Shown here one piece after another: positions 35,050-42,332 of a stretch of DNA of 45,097 nt. This stretch comes from Gemmatimonadota bacterium (lineage in GTDB: Bacteria; Gemmatimonadota; Gemmatimonadetes; Palauibacterales; Palauibacteraceae): the NCBI GenBank assembly GCA_029861425.1, contig JAOTZH010000006.1, forward strand, positions 1-45,097, read 5' to 3'. Position numbers and translations under genes: made by a program. The stretch's first letter is position 1. Every line of letters starts with the position of its first letter. The notes under the pieces are model-generated. The model had not been told where the DNA came from. It saw only the letters and a list, made by a program, of their open reading frames with translations, and ran no database searches.

Positions 35050-35157
35050 TTGGCGAGCGAGCTGGCGAGGGAAGGCATGCTTCTTGACCTCGGAAGCTCC
35101 TAACTCAAGCGATTTGCGCGATGTACGAGCGCCGGGATGGGGCACCCAGGGGAGACG

Positions 35158-36921
35158 ATGACCCCGGAAACCGACACGGTACAGGAACAACACGTCACCT
35201 TCGACGCAGACGAGCTGACGACCGGGGAACGCCGGGTCGTCCAGCGGCTGCTGTCAGATGGGCTGATCGCACCGGCCGATCTGGAGAAGGCCCGCGTGGA
35301 GCAGCGCGAATCTGGCATGCGCCTCGGGTATTGCCTGGTGCATCTGGATCTGATTGCCGAGAACGATCTGACTCGCATCGCCGGGCAGGAACACCGGGTC
35401 CCGGCGATCGATCTGAGACAGGTCAAGGTCGATCCCAAGATCCTCACGCTCGTTCCGGCGGATTTTGCAACCAAGCACCTCGTTTTGCCCCTTCGCCGTC
35501 TCGGACGGACACTTACGGTCGCGATGGCGGAGCCGACCGATCTCAACATCGTCGATGACCTGAAGTTCATCACGAGGTTTGACATCGAGCCCGTCGTGGC
35601 CGGCGAATACACCTTGCGGCAGTACCTGGACAAGGCATACGAGTCCGCCACGGGGCAGCTGGGCGAACTCCTCTCCGAGCTCGAAGCGGAAGACATCGAG
35701 CTACTCGAGGACGAGTCCGAGCAAGACTACTCCGACGCAGCATTGCGGGCGCAGGTCGACGAAGCCCCCGTCGTCAAGCTGATCAACGGGATCCTGAGCG
35801 ATGCGGTTCGACGCGGCGCCTCGGATATCCACGTCGAACCCTACGAGCGCGAGCTTCGCGTCCGCTATCGAGTCGATGGTGCCCTGCAGGAGATCATGCA
35901 GCCGCCCATGCGGATGACGGCGGCCCTGACGTCGCGCTTGAAGATCATCGCCGATCTGAACATCGCGGAGAGACGGGTCCCGCAGGACGGCCGTATCAAG
36001 ATGAAGATCGGCCAGCGCGTCATCGACTTCCGTGTTTCGACGCTCCCCACGCTGTTCGGCGAGAAGATCGTTCTCCGTATCCTCGATCGCGGGAACCTCG
36101 CGCTCGATCTGGAGGCGTTCGGCATGGAGGAGCGCGCGGAGCGTGCGTTCCTCGACGCGATCGCCAACCCCTACGGCATGGTCCTCGTGACCGGCCCGAC
36201 CGGATCCGGTAAGACGACGACCCTGTACAGCGCGATGAGCCGGATCAACACCGACGAGGTCAACATCATGACCGCGGAGGATCCGGTCGAGTACAACCTG
36301 CGTGGGATCAACCAGGTCCAGGTGCGGCCCGACATCGGGCTGACGTTCGCGTCGGCCCTGAGGGCGTTCCTGCGTCAGGATCCGAACATCATCATGGTCG
36401 GTGAGATCCGGGACCTCGAGACGGGCGGCATCGCCGTGAAGGCGTCGCTCACGGGTCACCTCGTGCTCTCGACCCTCCACACGAACGACGCCGCTGCGAC
36501 GATTACTCGAATGATCGACATGGGGGTCGAGGCGTTCAACGTCGCGGCCGCGGTCACCGTCATTACGGCCCAGCGACTCGTTCGACGCATCTGTCCGAAC
36601 TGCAAGGTGGAAGCGAACTACCTCCCCGAGATGATCCGGGCCGCGGGCATCTCCGACCCGGAGCTGCCGGAGTACACCCTGTATCGGGGCGAAGGTTGCG
36701 ACTCCTGCGGCGGCTCGGGATACGCCGGCCGGCAGGGGCTCTACGAAGTCCTGCCCATGACCCACGAGCTGCGTCGGATGGTGCTCAGGGGTGCCTCGTC
36801 AGACGAATTGAAGGAGCAGGCGGTCGATGAAGGCATGATCACGCTGCGGCAGGACGGGATGCTGAAGGTGAAGCGCGGAATCACGACGCTTGACGAAGTG
36901 CTCAAGGAAACCGCGGCCTAG
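35158..36921 (+). CDS. pilB: Type IV pilus extension ATPase PilB
   Basis: Cytoplasmic hexameric motor that powers pilin polymerisation; 587 aa. N-terminal MshEN-type region (VQRLLSDGLIAPADLEKARVEQ...), then the ATPase: Walker A GPTGSGKTTTL (K352), Asp box MTAEDPVEYNLRGINQVQV, Walker B IIMVGEIRDLET, His box LVLSTLHTNDA, and a four-cysteine zinc motif (CPNC ... CDSC), which distinguishes PilB/GspE from PilT. ATG 35158 has AGGGGAG just upstream; ATG 35137 is an alternative. A type II secretion GspE is the main other option, but adjacent pilT and pilin favour pili. Confidence 0.94.
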   Translation: MTPETDTVQEQHVTFDADELTTGERRVVQRLLSDGLIAPADLEKARVEQRESGMRLGYCLVHLDLIAENDLTRIAGQEHRVPAIDLRQVKVDPKILTLVPADFATKHLVLPLRRLGRTLTVAMAEPTDLNIVDDLKFITRFDIEPVVAGEYTLRQYLDKAYESATGQLGELLSELEAEDIELLEDESEQDYSDAALRAQVDEAPVVKLINGILSDAVRRGASDIHVEPYERELRVRYRVDGALQEIMQPPMRMTAALTSRLKIIADLNIAERRVPQDGRIKMKIGQRVIDFRVSTLPTLFGEKIVLRILDRGNLALDLEAFGMEERAERAFLDAIANPYGMVLVTGPTGSGKTTTLYSAMSRINTDEVNIMTAEDPVEYNLRGINQVQVRPDIGLTFASALRAFLRQDPNIIMVGEIRDLETGGIAVKASLTGHLVLSTLHTNDAAATITRMIDMGVEAFNVAAAVTVITAQRLVRRICPNCKVEANYLPEMIRAAGISDPELPEYTLYRGEGCDSCGGSGYAGRQGLYEVLPMTHELRRMVLRGASSDELKEQAVDEGMITLRQDGMLKVKRGITTLDEVLKETAA

Positions 36922-36941
36922 GGGAGCGGAAGAACCCAACG

Positions 36942-38042
36942 ATGGAACAGACGACGAACACTCAGGTTTCGCTGCGCGCTCTGCTGGATGAAATGATGAA
37001 GCGCTCGGCCTCCGACCTTCACCTGACGGTCGGGGAGCGTCCGAAGCTTCGGATCGACGGCCAGTTGATCGACGCGGCGATCGACACGGTCCTCAAGCCC
37101 AAGGACACGATGGCGCTCGCCTATTCCGTCCTCACGGAGCAGCAGAAGAAGCGCTTCGAGCAGGAAGACGAGCTCGACTTCAGCTTCTCGATCGAGAACG
37201 TGTCGCGATTCAGAGCGAACATGTTCAAGCAGCGGGGAAGCATCGGCTGCGCGATCAGAATGATCCCCTTCGAGATCAAGAGCTTCACCGACCTCGGCGT
37301 CCCGCCGATCATCTCGAAGCTGGCCGAAAAGCCGAGAGGACTGGTGTTGCTCACCGGGCCGACCGGTTCCGGTAAGTCGACTACGCTCGCTTCGATGGTC
37401 GACAAGATCAACACCGAGCGCGCGGCGCATATCATGACGATCGAGGACCCGATCGAGTTCGTGCATTTTCACAAGAAGTGCGTCGTCAACCAGCGCGAAG
37501 TCGGAAGCGATACGCGGAGCTTCCCGACCGCGCTCAAGTACGTCCTTCGTCAGGACCCGGACGTGATCCTGGTCGGTGAGATGCGCGACCTGGAGACGAT
37601 CCAGGCCGCATTGACCATCGCCGAGACCGGCCACCTCGCGCTGGCGACGCTACACACGAACTCGGCCGCAGAGTCGATCAACCGCGTGATCGACGTGTTC
37701 CCCGCTCACCAGCAGGAGCAGGTGCGGGCTCAGCTCGCGTTCGTACTGGAGGGCGTGGTCACGCAGACCCTCCTGCCCAGGGCAAGTGGCCGGGGCCGGG
37801 TCGTCGCGTGCGAGGTGCTCGTCGCGACACCCGCGATTCGAGCGCTGATCCGTGAGGAAAAGGTCCATCAGATCTACTCGGCGATGCAGGCCGGTAAGAA
37901 GTTCGGCATGCAGACCCTGAACGACGCGCTCTATCAGCTCTACGTCCAGCGACAGGTCACGCTGGAGGAGTGCCTGCGGGTCAGCGGGGACCAGACGGAG
38001 CTGAAGCGCATGGTCGGTGCTCCGGTCGAGGCCGCCGGATAG
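36942..38042 (+). CDS. pilT: Type IV pilus retraction ATPase PilT
   Basis: Motor for pilus disassembly and twitching; 366 aa. N-terminal MMKRSASDLHLTVGERPKLRIDG, Walker A GPTGSGKSTTLAS (K145), Asp box MTIEDPIEFVHFHK, Walker B VILVGEMRDLET, His box LALATLHTNSAAE, and the PilT-specific C-terminal AIRALIREEK (family AIRNLIRE) are present. No zinc cysteines. It starts 20 nt after pilB and is followed by a small AACCGG/CCGGTT hairpin (38085-38100) and a 293-nt gap before pilC. Confidence 0.95.
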   Translation: MEQTTNTQVSLRALLDEMMKRSASDLHLTVGERPKLRIDGQLIDAAIDTVLKPKDTMALAYSVLTEQQKKRFEQEDELDFSFSIENVSRFRANMFKQRGSIGCAIRMIPFEIKSFTDLGVPPIISKLAEKPRGLVLLTGPTGSGKSTTLASMVDKINTERAAHIMTIEDPIEFVHFHKKCVVNQREVGSDTRSFPTALKYVLRQDPDVILVGEMRDLETIQAALTIAETGHLALATLHTNSAAESINRVIDVFPAHQQEQVRAQLAFVLEGVVTQTLLPRASGRGRVVACEVLVATPAIRALIREEKVHQIYSAMQAGKKFGMQTLNDALYQLYVQRQVTLEECLRVSGDQTELKRMVGAPVEAAG

Positions 38043-38160
38043 TCGGATGCTCGTCCGCCGGCCCGACTCGCGTTTCGCCACGCGAACCGGCTCTCCGGTT
38101 GGTAGCGGGCACGGCCGCTAGGAACGGTAAAACGCTGTAAATAAACGAGTTACACGCCTG

Positions 38161-38181
38161 CATCCCCCGAGGACGGGGATG
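38161..38181 (+). other. Inverted repeat abutting the pilC sigma-54 box
   Basis: Perfect 7-bp arms CATCCCC / GGGGATG (38161-38167, 38175-38181) with a 7-nt centre. The right arm runs into the first G of the -24 element. It could be a protein-binding site or a hairpin in read-through RNA from pilT. Confidence 0.5.
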
Positions 38182-38196
38182 GGCACCGCGCTTGCA
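38181..38196 (+). promoter_or_regulatory. Sigma-54 (-24/-12) promoter for pilC
   Basis: GGGCACCGCGCTTGCA matches the consensus TGGCACR-N4-TTGCW at nearly all fixed positions: GG at 38182-38183 and GC at 38194-38195 are exactly 10 nt apart, with CAC and TT also in place. RNA would start near 38207, leaving a leader of about 130 nt. PilR, a sigma-54 activator, is encoded 4 kb downstream. Confidence 0.72.
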
Positions 38197-38308
38197 AACG
38201 AAAAGGTTGGATTCCCTTGGGAAACCGACGACATGTAGACCGGCCGCCGGCGGTCGACGGGGTGGATGATGTGGGGGCTGGCGGTCGGTCTCTTTTTCTC
38301 GTGACAAG

Positions 38309-38327
38309 CAGGATCCTGATCCTGGAG
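38309..38327 (+). promoter_or_regulatory. Ribosome-site-overlapping inverted repeat before pilC
   Basis: CAGGATC-CT-GATCCTG (38309-38324) is a perfect inverted repeat whose right arm takes the first G of the GGAG ribosome site (38324-38327) for pilC. If it folds in RNA it could reduce initiation; the 2-nt centre means the terminal pair must open to form a loop. Confidence 0.4.
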
Positions 38328-38335
38328 AACACCTG

Positions 38336-39535
38336 ATGCCTGTTTGGACCTACAGCGCACGTTCGGTCGGCGGCGAGATTCGCCGCTCGGAGGTGGACCT
38401 CCCGTCCAAGGACCACGTGATCGCCTATCTGCGCAAGCAGAAGCTGATCCCGGTCTCGGTTCGTGAGAAGCCGAAGGACATCTCGCTCGGTCAGCGGAAA
38501 CGGGTGAAAGCCCGTGACCTCGTCATCTTCACGCGTCAGTTCTCAACCATGATCAACGCGGGTCTGCCGCTCGTTCAGGCTCTGGACATCCTCGCGCGTC
38601 AGACCGAGAACGCGATGCTGAAGAAAGCGGTCGGCGACGTGGTGTACGACGTCGAGGCGGGGAACACCCTCGCGGACGCGCTGAAGCAGCACCCGAAGGT
38701 ATTCTCCTCGCTCTACACCAACATGGTCTCGGCGGGAGAGTCGGGTGGGCTGCTCGATACGATCCTCATGCGTCTCGCCACCTTCCTGGAGAAGTCTGAG
38801 CAGCTCCAGCGCAAGGTGAAGGGGGCCATGATCTATCCGGGCGTCGTGCTGAGCGTTGCCGTCCTCGCGATTGCGATTCTGCTGCTGTTCGTCATCCCGG
38901 TCTTCGAAACCGTCTTCGCCAGCTTCGGCCAGACGTTGCCACTGCCGACGCGGATCGTCATCGGGCTCTCAAACGCACTCGAGTCCTACTGGTGGATGAT
39001 CCTGCTCGGGATGGTGGTCGCGGGCTTCGGCTTCAAGCGTTGGATCAGTACGCGCAACGGTCGGCTGCAATTCGACCGAATGTTGCTGCGAATGCCGATC
39101 CTCGGATCCCTGGTGCGCAAGGCCGCAATCTCGCGGTTCACCCGTACGCTCGGCACCATGCTGTCCTCCGGTGTGACGATTCTCGATGGACTCGAGATCA
39201 CGGCGCGGACGGCCGGAAACCGCGTCATCCACGACGCCGTCATGCAGAGCCGAACGGCAATCGCTGGTGGTAAGTCGATCGCGGAGCCGCTCAAGGAAAG
39301 TGAAGTGTTCCCGCCCATGGTCACTCAGATGATCCACGTGGGTGAGGAGACCGGTGACCTCGACGGAATGCTCTCGAAGATCGCCGACTTCTACGACGAC
39401 GAGGTCGACGTGGCGGTCGAAAACCTGCTCAAGGTGCTCGAGCCCGCGTTGATCGTGGTCCTCGGTACGATCGTCGGCGGAATGATCGTCGCCATGTACC
39501 TGCCCATCTTCGGCCTGGTAAACGCCATTCAATAA
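38336..39535 (+). CDS. pilC: Type IV pilus inner-membrane platform protein PilC
   Basis: GspF/PilC-family membrane protein, 399 aa, linking the PilB/PilT motors to the growing pilus. Two homologous helical domains are seen: FTRQFSTMINAGLPLVQALDILARQTEN...VYDVEAGNTLADALKQHPKVFSSLYTNMVSAGESGG and RFTRTLGTMLSSGVTILDGLEITARTAGN...MIHVGEETGDLDGML, each followed by membrane helices. GGAG lies 8 nt before ATG 38336. Read from its own sigma-54-type promoter rather than only from pilBT. A clear terminator hairpin follows. Confidence 0.95.
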   Translation: MPVWTYSARSVGGEIRRSEVDLPSKDHVIAYLRKQKLIPVSVREKPKDISLGQRKRVKARDLVIFTRQFSTMINAGLPLVQALDILARQTENAMLKKAVGDVVYDVEAGNTLADALKQHPKVFSSLYTNMVSAGESGGLLDTILMRLATFLEKSEQLQRKVKGAMIYPGVVLSVAVLAIAILLLFVIPVFETVFASFGQTLPLPTRIVIGLSNALESYWWMILLGMVVAGFGFKRWISTRNGRLQFDRMLLRMPILGSLVRKAAISRFTRTLGTMLSSGVTILDGLEITARTAGNRVIHDAVMQSRTAIAGGKSIAEPLKESEVFPPMVTQMIHVGEETGDLDGMLSKIADFYDDEVDVAVENLLKVLEPALIVVLGTIVGGMIVAMYLPIFGLVNAIQ

Positions 39536-39564
39536 AAACACAATGGGGCGGAACCGAGGCCGTA

Positions 39565-39598
39565 AAACGGCGGGGTCGCTCAGGCGGTCCCGCCGTTT
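39565..39598 (+). terminator. Terminator downstream of pilC
   Basis: A 10-bp perfect stem AAACGGCGGG / CCCGCCGTTT (39565-39574, 39589-39598) with a 14-nt loop sits 30 nt after the pilC stop. Its 3' side ends in TTT and continues CTTC, giving a short U-rich end. Confidence 0.75.
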
Positions 39599-39727
39599 CT
39601 TCATCTGCTTTCCCGCCTCACGACGGCCCCTGTCTGGGGAGTCAGCCGTCATTGGCCCCGCGAGCCGATCGCCTCAGGCGTTTTCAAGAGATCACTGGCA
39701 GGCTGCGATGGATGCCCGTGGTCGCCG

Positions 39728-39902
39728 CCCCACACCTCTCTTCGGCCGACCGAGCAAGTCGTTGATTCGGGACAGGTTGTGTGCGGTGGGCCCGAAGGGC
39801 CACCACTTGCGCAGCAACGACGGACGGTCGTGTGGGGTCGCCCGGATCCGCGATTCAGATCCGGGGCGAACCAAACAGATGTACGGTTGGGTCCGTGGGT
39901 TC
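39728..39902 (+). ncRNA. Candidate structured RNA (nested rod plus two stem-loops)
   Basis: Three paired blocks nest around one apical hairpin: CCCCACA/TGTGGGG (39728-39734 with 39831-39837), CGACCG/CGGTCG (39747-39752 with 39825-39830) and GTCGTTG/CAACGAC (39758-39764 with 39815-39821). They enclose GGTGGGCCC-GAA-GGGCCACC (39785-39804). Two more stem-loops follow: CCCGGATC/GATCCGGG (39841-39865) and GAACC/GGTTC (39868-39902). No known RNA family was recognised. It could be a small RNA or a leader for the pilSR group; the strand is inferred from its neighbours. Confidence 0.35.
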
Positions 39903-39982
39903 TTCGGGCGCCCCCGCGATCGTTCCTTCCTCTCCCGGTCCATCGGTTTGCCAGACACGGCGTACCGCGCTAACTCACCGGC

Positions 39983-40420
39983 GTGACCGAGCGGCAAGCG
40001 GACGGGCCCGATCTCGGGCAGATGCTGGGTATGGGGGGTGACGACGTGCGTGCGCGGTTGGGAGACCCGGAGTCCGAAGGGACGATCGGTCGGGATACCT
40101 GGCTGGTCTATTCCGAAGGAAACACCCGCATTCGGCTGAGGCTCTCCCCCCGGACCGCGGACGCCGATCCGACGCTGCGTTCGTGGACCTGCGAGCTGTC
40201 CGGGTTGGTCCACGATCTCCCTTCCGTCGCTGAGGGCCTGCGCATCCGCCTCGGGGGTCCTGTCGACAGTCCTCCCGAGGCCGAGGGACGGTTGCTGCGG
40301 TGCGAGGTCGTCGGCGAGCTGACGAAGGCGTCCCTCACCGCCACGCTCCGAGAGGGACGGATCGCCTCGGTCACCGTCTTCGACGAGGCGCCCGACTGGT
40401 TGCCGGAGGACACCCGATGA
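39983..40420 (+). CDS. Small unknown protein coupled to pilS
   Basis: 145 aa, no signal peptide, no membrane helix, not recognised. The N-terminal LGQMLGMGGDDVRARLGDPES followed by DTWLVYSEGNTRIRLRL recalls the G-x-s-x-x-x-V-x-x-x-L-G-x-P plus Y-pattern of SmpA/OmlA-like small folds, but it has no lipobox and the link is weak. Start GTG 39983 follows the structured gap. The stop overlaps the pilS start by ATGA, so it is made with the histidine kinase and may act in the same signalling step. Confidence 0.72.
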   Translation: MTERQADGPDLGQMLGMGGDDVRARLGDPESEGTIGRDTWLVYSEGNTRIRLRLSPRTADADPTLRSWTCELSGLVHDLPSVAEGLRIRLGGPVDSPPEAEGRLLRCEVVGELTKASLTATLREGRIASVTVFDEAPDWLPEDTR

Positions 40421-41376
40421 GCGGGGACGATCGCGCGGCGGACCGCTACGACGTGCGCCGGGTTCTCTACTATGTATACGCGGGCCGGATGGTGGTGGCG
40501 CTTTCGGTCTACGGCGCAGCCCTCCTCATCGGCGAAGACTGGCTCTATCGACCGGTGGGGTTCACGGTCGTCAGTGTCCAGGCCCTGGCAGTCGCGGTGC
40601 TTCTGTCTGCCGCGCTCGTCACCGCATGGGGCTACTGGTACAGCCACCAGCGTTCCGGGACGCCGGGCACGCGCTTTCTGCAGGCCCAGGCCGGCTTCGA
40701 CGTGCTCCTCGTCACCGGTGCCGTGCTCCTGACGGGGGGGAGCCAGAGTGTCTTCCCGCCGCTCCTCTATATCGCGCTGGTGTCGGGCTACGCTGTCATC
40801 ACGCCGCTCGGCACGGGCGCCCTCATCGCGGCGGGGTGTGCCGTCAGCTATCTGACGGTGATCGCTATCGTCCACCCGTCGCAGATGGGGCCGGGTGTCT
40901 TCCTCCAGACGGCGATCTTCGCCGCCGTCGCCGTCGTGTCCGGAGTCGTGGGCGGCCGGCTACGCCAGATGGGCAGCCGGCTCTCCAGCGTGGAGGGAGA
41001 GCTCGACCGGCTTCGCGTGGGGACGTCGGATATCCTTCGGACGATCGACGCGGCGGTCATCACCGTAGACGAGGAGGGGCGAGCGGTCTATCTAAACCCG
41101 GCGGCCGCCCGGATCCTGGAAATCGACGTCGACGAGTGGGCGGGGCAGCCCATCGTCGAACACCTGGAAGCTCGCACGCCCGGCATCGCGGAGATCCTCA
41201 CCGAAACGCTCGATTGCGACCAACCGATTCGCGGCCGCGAGATCGAGCTCGTGAGCGACGAGCCCGGCGCGCTGCCCTCTCGGTCACGACCGCGGTTCTC
41301 GAGCGGGAAGGGGAGCCCACGCTCGCGACGGTCGTGCTGCAGGATCTGCGGCTCTCCAGGCAGCTCGAGGAGTTGA
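40417..41376 (+). CDS. pilS: PilS sensor histidine kinase, N-terminal part (frame broken near 41275)
   Basis: Sensor half of a PilS-type kinase. About 280 residues are genuine before the frame breaks: six hydrophobic helices (VVALSVYGAALLIG through FLQTAIFAAVAVVSGVVGG), a short linker, then a PAS domain (ILRTIDAAVITVDEEGRAVYLNPAAARIL). After EPGALP near 41275 the frame reads Ser/Arg-rich nonsense to a stop at 41376, while the family sequence continues in the -1 frame (LSVTTAVLEREGEP). A single missing base explains this: real mutation, sequencing error or, less likely, programmed frameshift. Start ATG 40417. Confidence 0.85.
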   Translation: MSGDDRAADRYDVRRVLYYVYAGRMVVALSVYGAALLIGEDWLYRPVGFTVVSVQALAVAVLLSAALVTAWGYWYSHQRSGTPGTRFLQAQAGFDVLLVTGAVLLTGGSQSVFPPLLYIALVSGYAVITPLGTGALIAAGCAVSYLTVIAIVHPSQMGPGVFLQTAIFAAVAVVSGVVGGRLRQMGSRLSSVEGELDRLRVGTSDILRTIDAAVITVDEEGRAVYLNPAAARILEIDVDEWAGQPIVEHLEARTPGIAEILTETLDCDQPIRGREIELVSDEPGALPSRSRPRFSSGKGSPRSRRSCCRICGSPGSSRS

Positions 41377-42224
41377 ACATCCGGGCCAACAGGCTCGGCG
41401 TCGTCGCCGAGCTCTCAGCCTCCCTGGCCCACGAGATCAAGAACCCGCTTGCGTCGATCCGTAGCGCCGTCGAGCAGATCGGCGACCCCGAATCGGAACC
41501 CGCGGATCGCGAGACCCTGACTCGACTCGTGATCCGCGAGGCCGATCGGCTCTCGAGGTTGCTGGGCGAGTTCAACGATTTCGCGCGGGTAAACGTGGCG
41601 GAGCGCAAGCCGATCGATCTCAGGCGCGTCGTGCGTGAAGCCGTCGAGATGGTGGCACAGCGGCCGGAGGCACACGATCGCGCGAGATTCGACGTCGAGA
41701 TCGACGATGGGCTTGACGATCTCTGGGGAGATCCGGACCTTGTTCACAGGACGCTGACCAACCTCATGCTGAACGCGGTTCAGGTCAGTGACCAGGAATC
41801 GTCCGTCACGGTGCGGATCATCGCGGATGCGCTAAGTCCGGATGTCGCGCCTGTGGGGATCGGGGCGTGGATGCCAGTACGGGTCCGCGTGATCGATGAC
41901 GGACCGGGGATTCAGCCCGAGGACCTGGGCCGAATCTTCGACCCCTTCTACACGCGGCGTCAGGGGGGAAGTGGGATGGGGTTGGCGATTGCGCACCGCG
42001 CGATTCAGGCTCATGGCGGAGCCCTGCTCGTGAGTTCCACTCCCGGAAACGGGGCGACCTTCGTCGTCATCCTGCCCAGACGAGAGCCAAAAGCGCGAAA
42101 AAGCTTCGAGTCAGCGGGCGGAGAGGATCGTCTGGTCGAGCGCGACCCGGGCGGCCTCGCACCTCGGACCGCCCACCCGGACGAGTCGGCGGCGCTCGAC
42201 GGGATGGCAGACCGGCTCGCATGA
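41277..42224 (+). CDS. pilS: PilS sensor histidine kinase, C-terminal kinase part (second frame)
   Basis: Continuation of pilS in the frame one base back. It carries the whole kinase core: dimerisation/phospho-acceptor helix with His in SLAHEIKNPLASIRSAVEQI (codon at 41430), the N box TLTNLMLNAVQ, G1 box DDGPGIQPED, F box IFDPFYTRR and G2 box GSGMGLAIAHRAIQAHGG. It should phosphorylate PilR, encoded 108 nt downstream. The listed start is where the reading resumes, not a start codon; the first good in-frame starts lie further in. If the frameshift is real the kinase would be inactive unless the frames are joined. Confidence 0.85.
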   Translation, partial: LSVTTAVLEREGEPTLATVVLQDLRLSRQLEELNIRANRLGVVAELSASLAHEIKNPLASIRSAVEQIGDPESEPADRETLTRLVIREADRLSRLLGEFNDFARVNVAERKPIDLRRVVREAVEMVAQRPEAHDRARFDVEIDDGLDDLWGDPDLVHRTLTNLMLNAVQVSDQESSVTVRIIADALSPDVAPVGIGAWMPVRVRVIDDGPGIQPEDLGRIFDPFYTRRQGGSGMGLAIAHRAIQAHGGALLVSSTPGNGATFVVILPRREPKARKSFESAGGEDRLVERDPGGLAPRTAHPDESAALDGMADRLA

Positions 42225-42332
42225 CCGATGGGACCGCGGCTCCCCAGGGGGACGCGTGAAACGATAGCGCAGTCTCGACAGGGATGGCGGTGTGGCGGCC
42301 CCGCGGGGCCAACGGGAGGAGTTCCGAGAGAC

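Larger units (their letters stand above)
39536..39982. other. 447-nt gap with no credible gene
   Basis: Open frames exist here, but they begin in the pilC terminator hairpin, have Arg/Ser/Pro-rich untypical composition and lack ribosome sites, so none is reported. The gap holds the terminator, a nested RNA-like structure and two further stem-loops. The promoter for the pilSR group should be here, but no good sigma-70 or sigma-54 match was found. Confidence 0.6.

Noticed and set aside
35073-35089. AGGCATGCTTCTTGACC before pilB as a sigma-54 or -35 element
   Set aside because: The invariant GC of the -12 element is GA, and TTGACC has no -10 partner at a workable distance.
38161-38260. Possible c-di-GMP (GEMM-I) riboswitch before pilC
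   Set aside because: TTGCAAACGAAAAGG resembles the GCAAAC...GAAA part of GEMM, but the required GGGACGCAAAGCC block and tetraloop-receptor arrangement are missing, and TTGCA is better explained as the sigma-54 -12 element.
39543-39986. 147-codon frame in the gap after pilC, and 39692-40213 on the other strand
   Set aside because: The first starts in the terminator hairpin; both have low-complexity Arg/Pro/Ser composition and no ribosome site. The second lies mostly opposite the 145-aa gene.
41270-41285. Programmed -1 frameshift in pilS
   Set aside because: No X-XXY-YYZ slippery site (context GCTGCCCTCTCGG) and no known precedent in PilS; a missing base is simpler.
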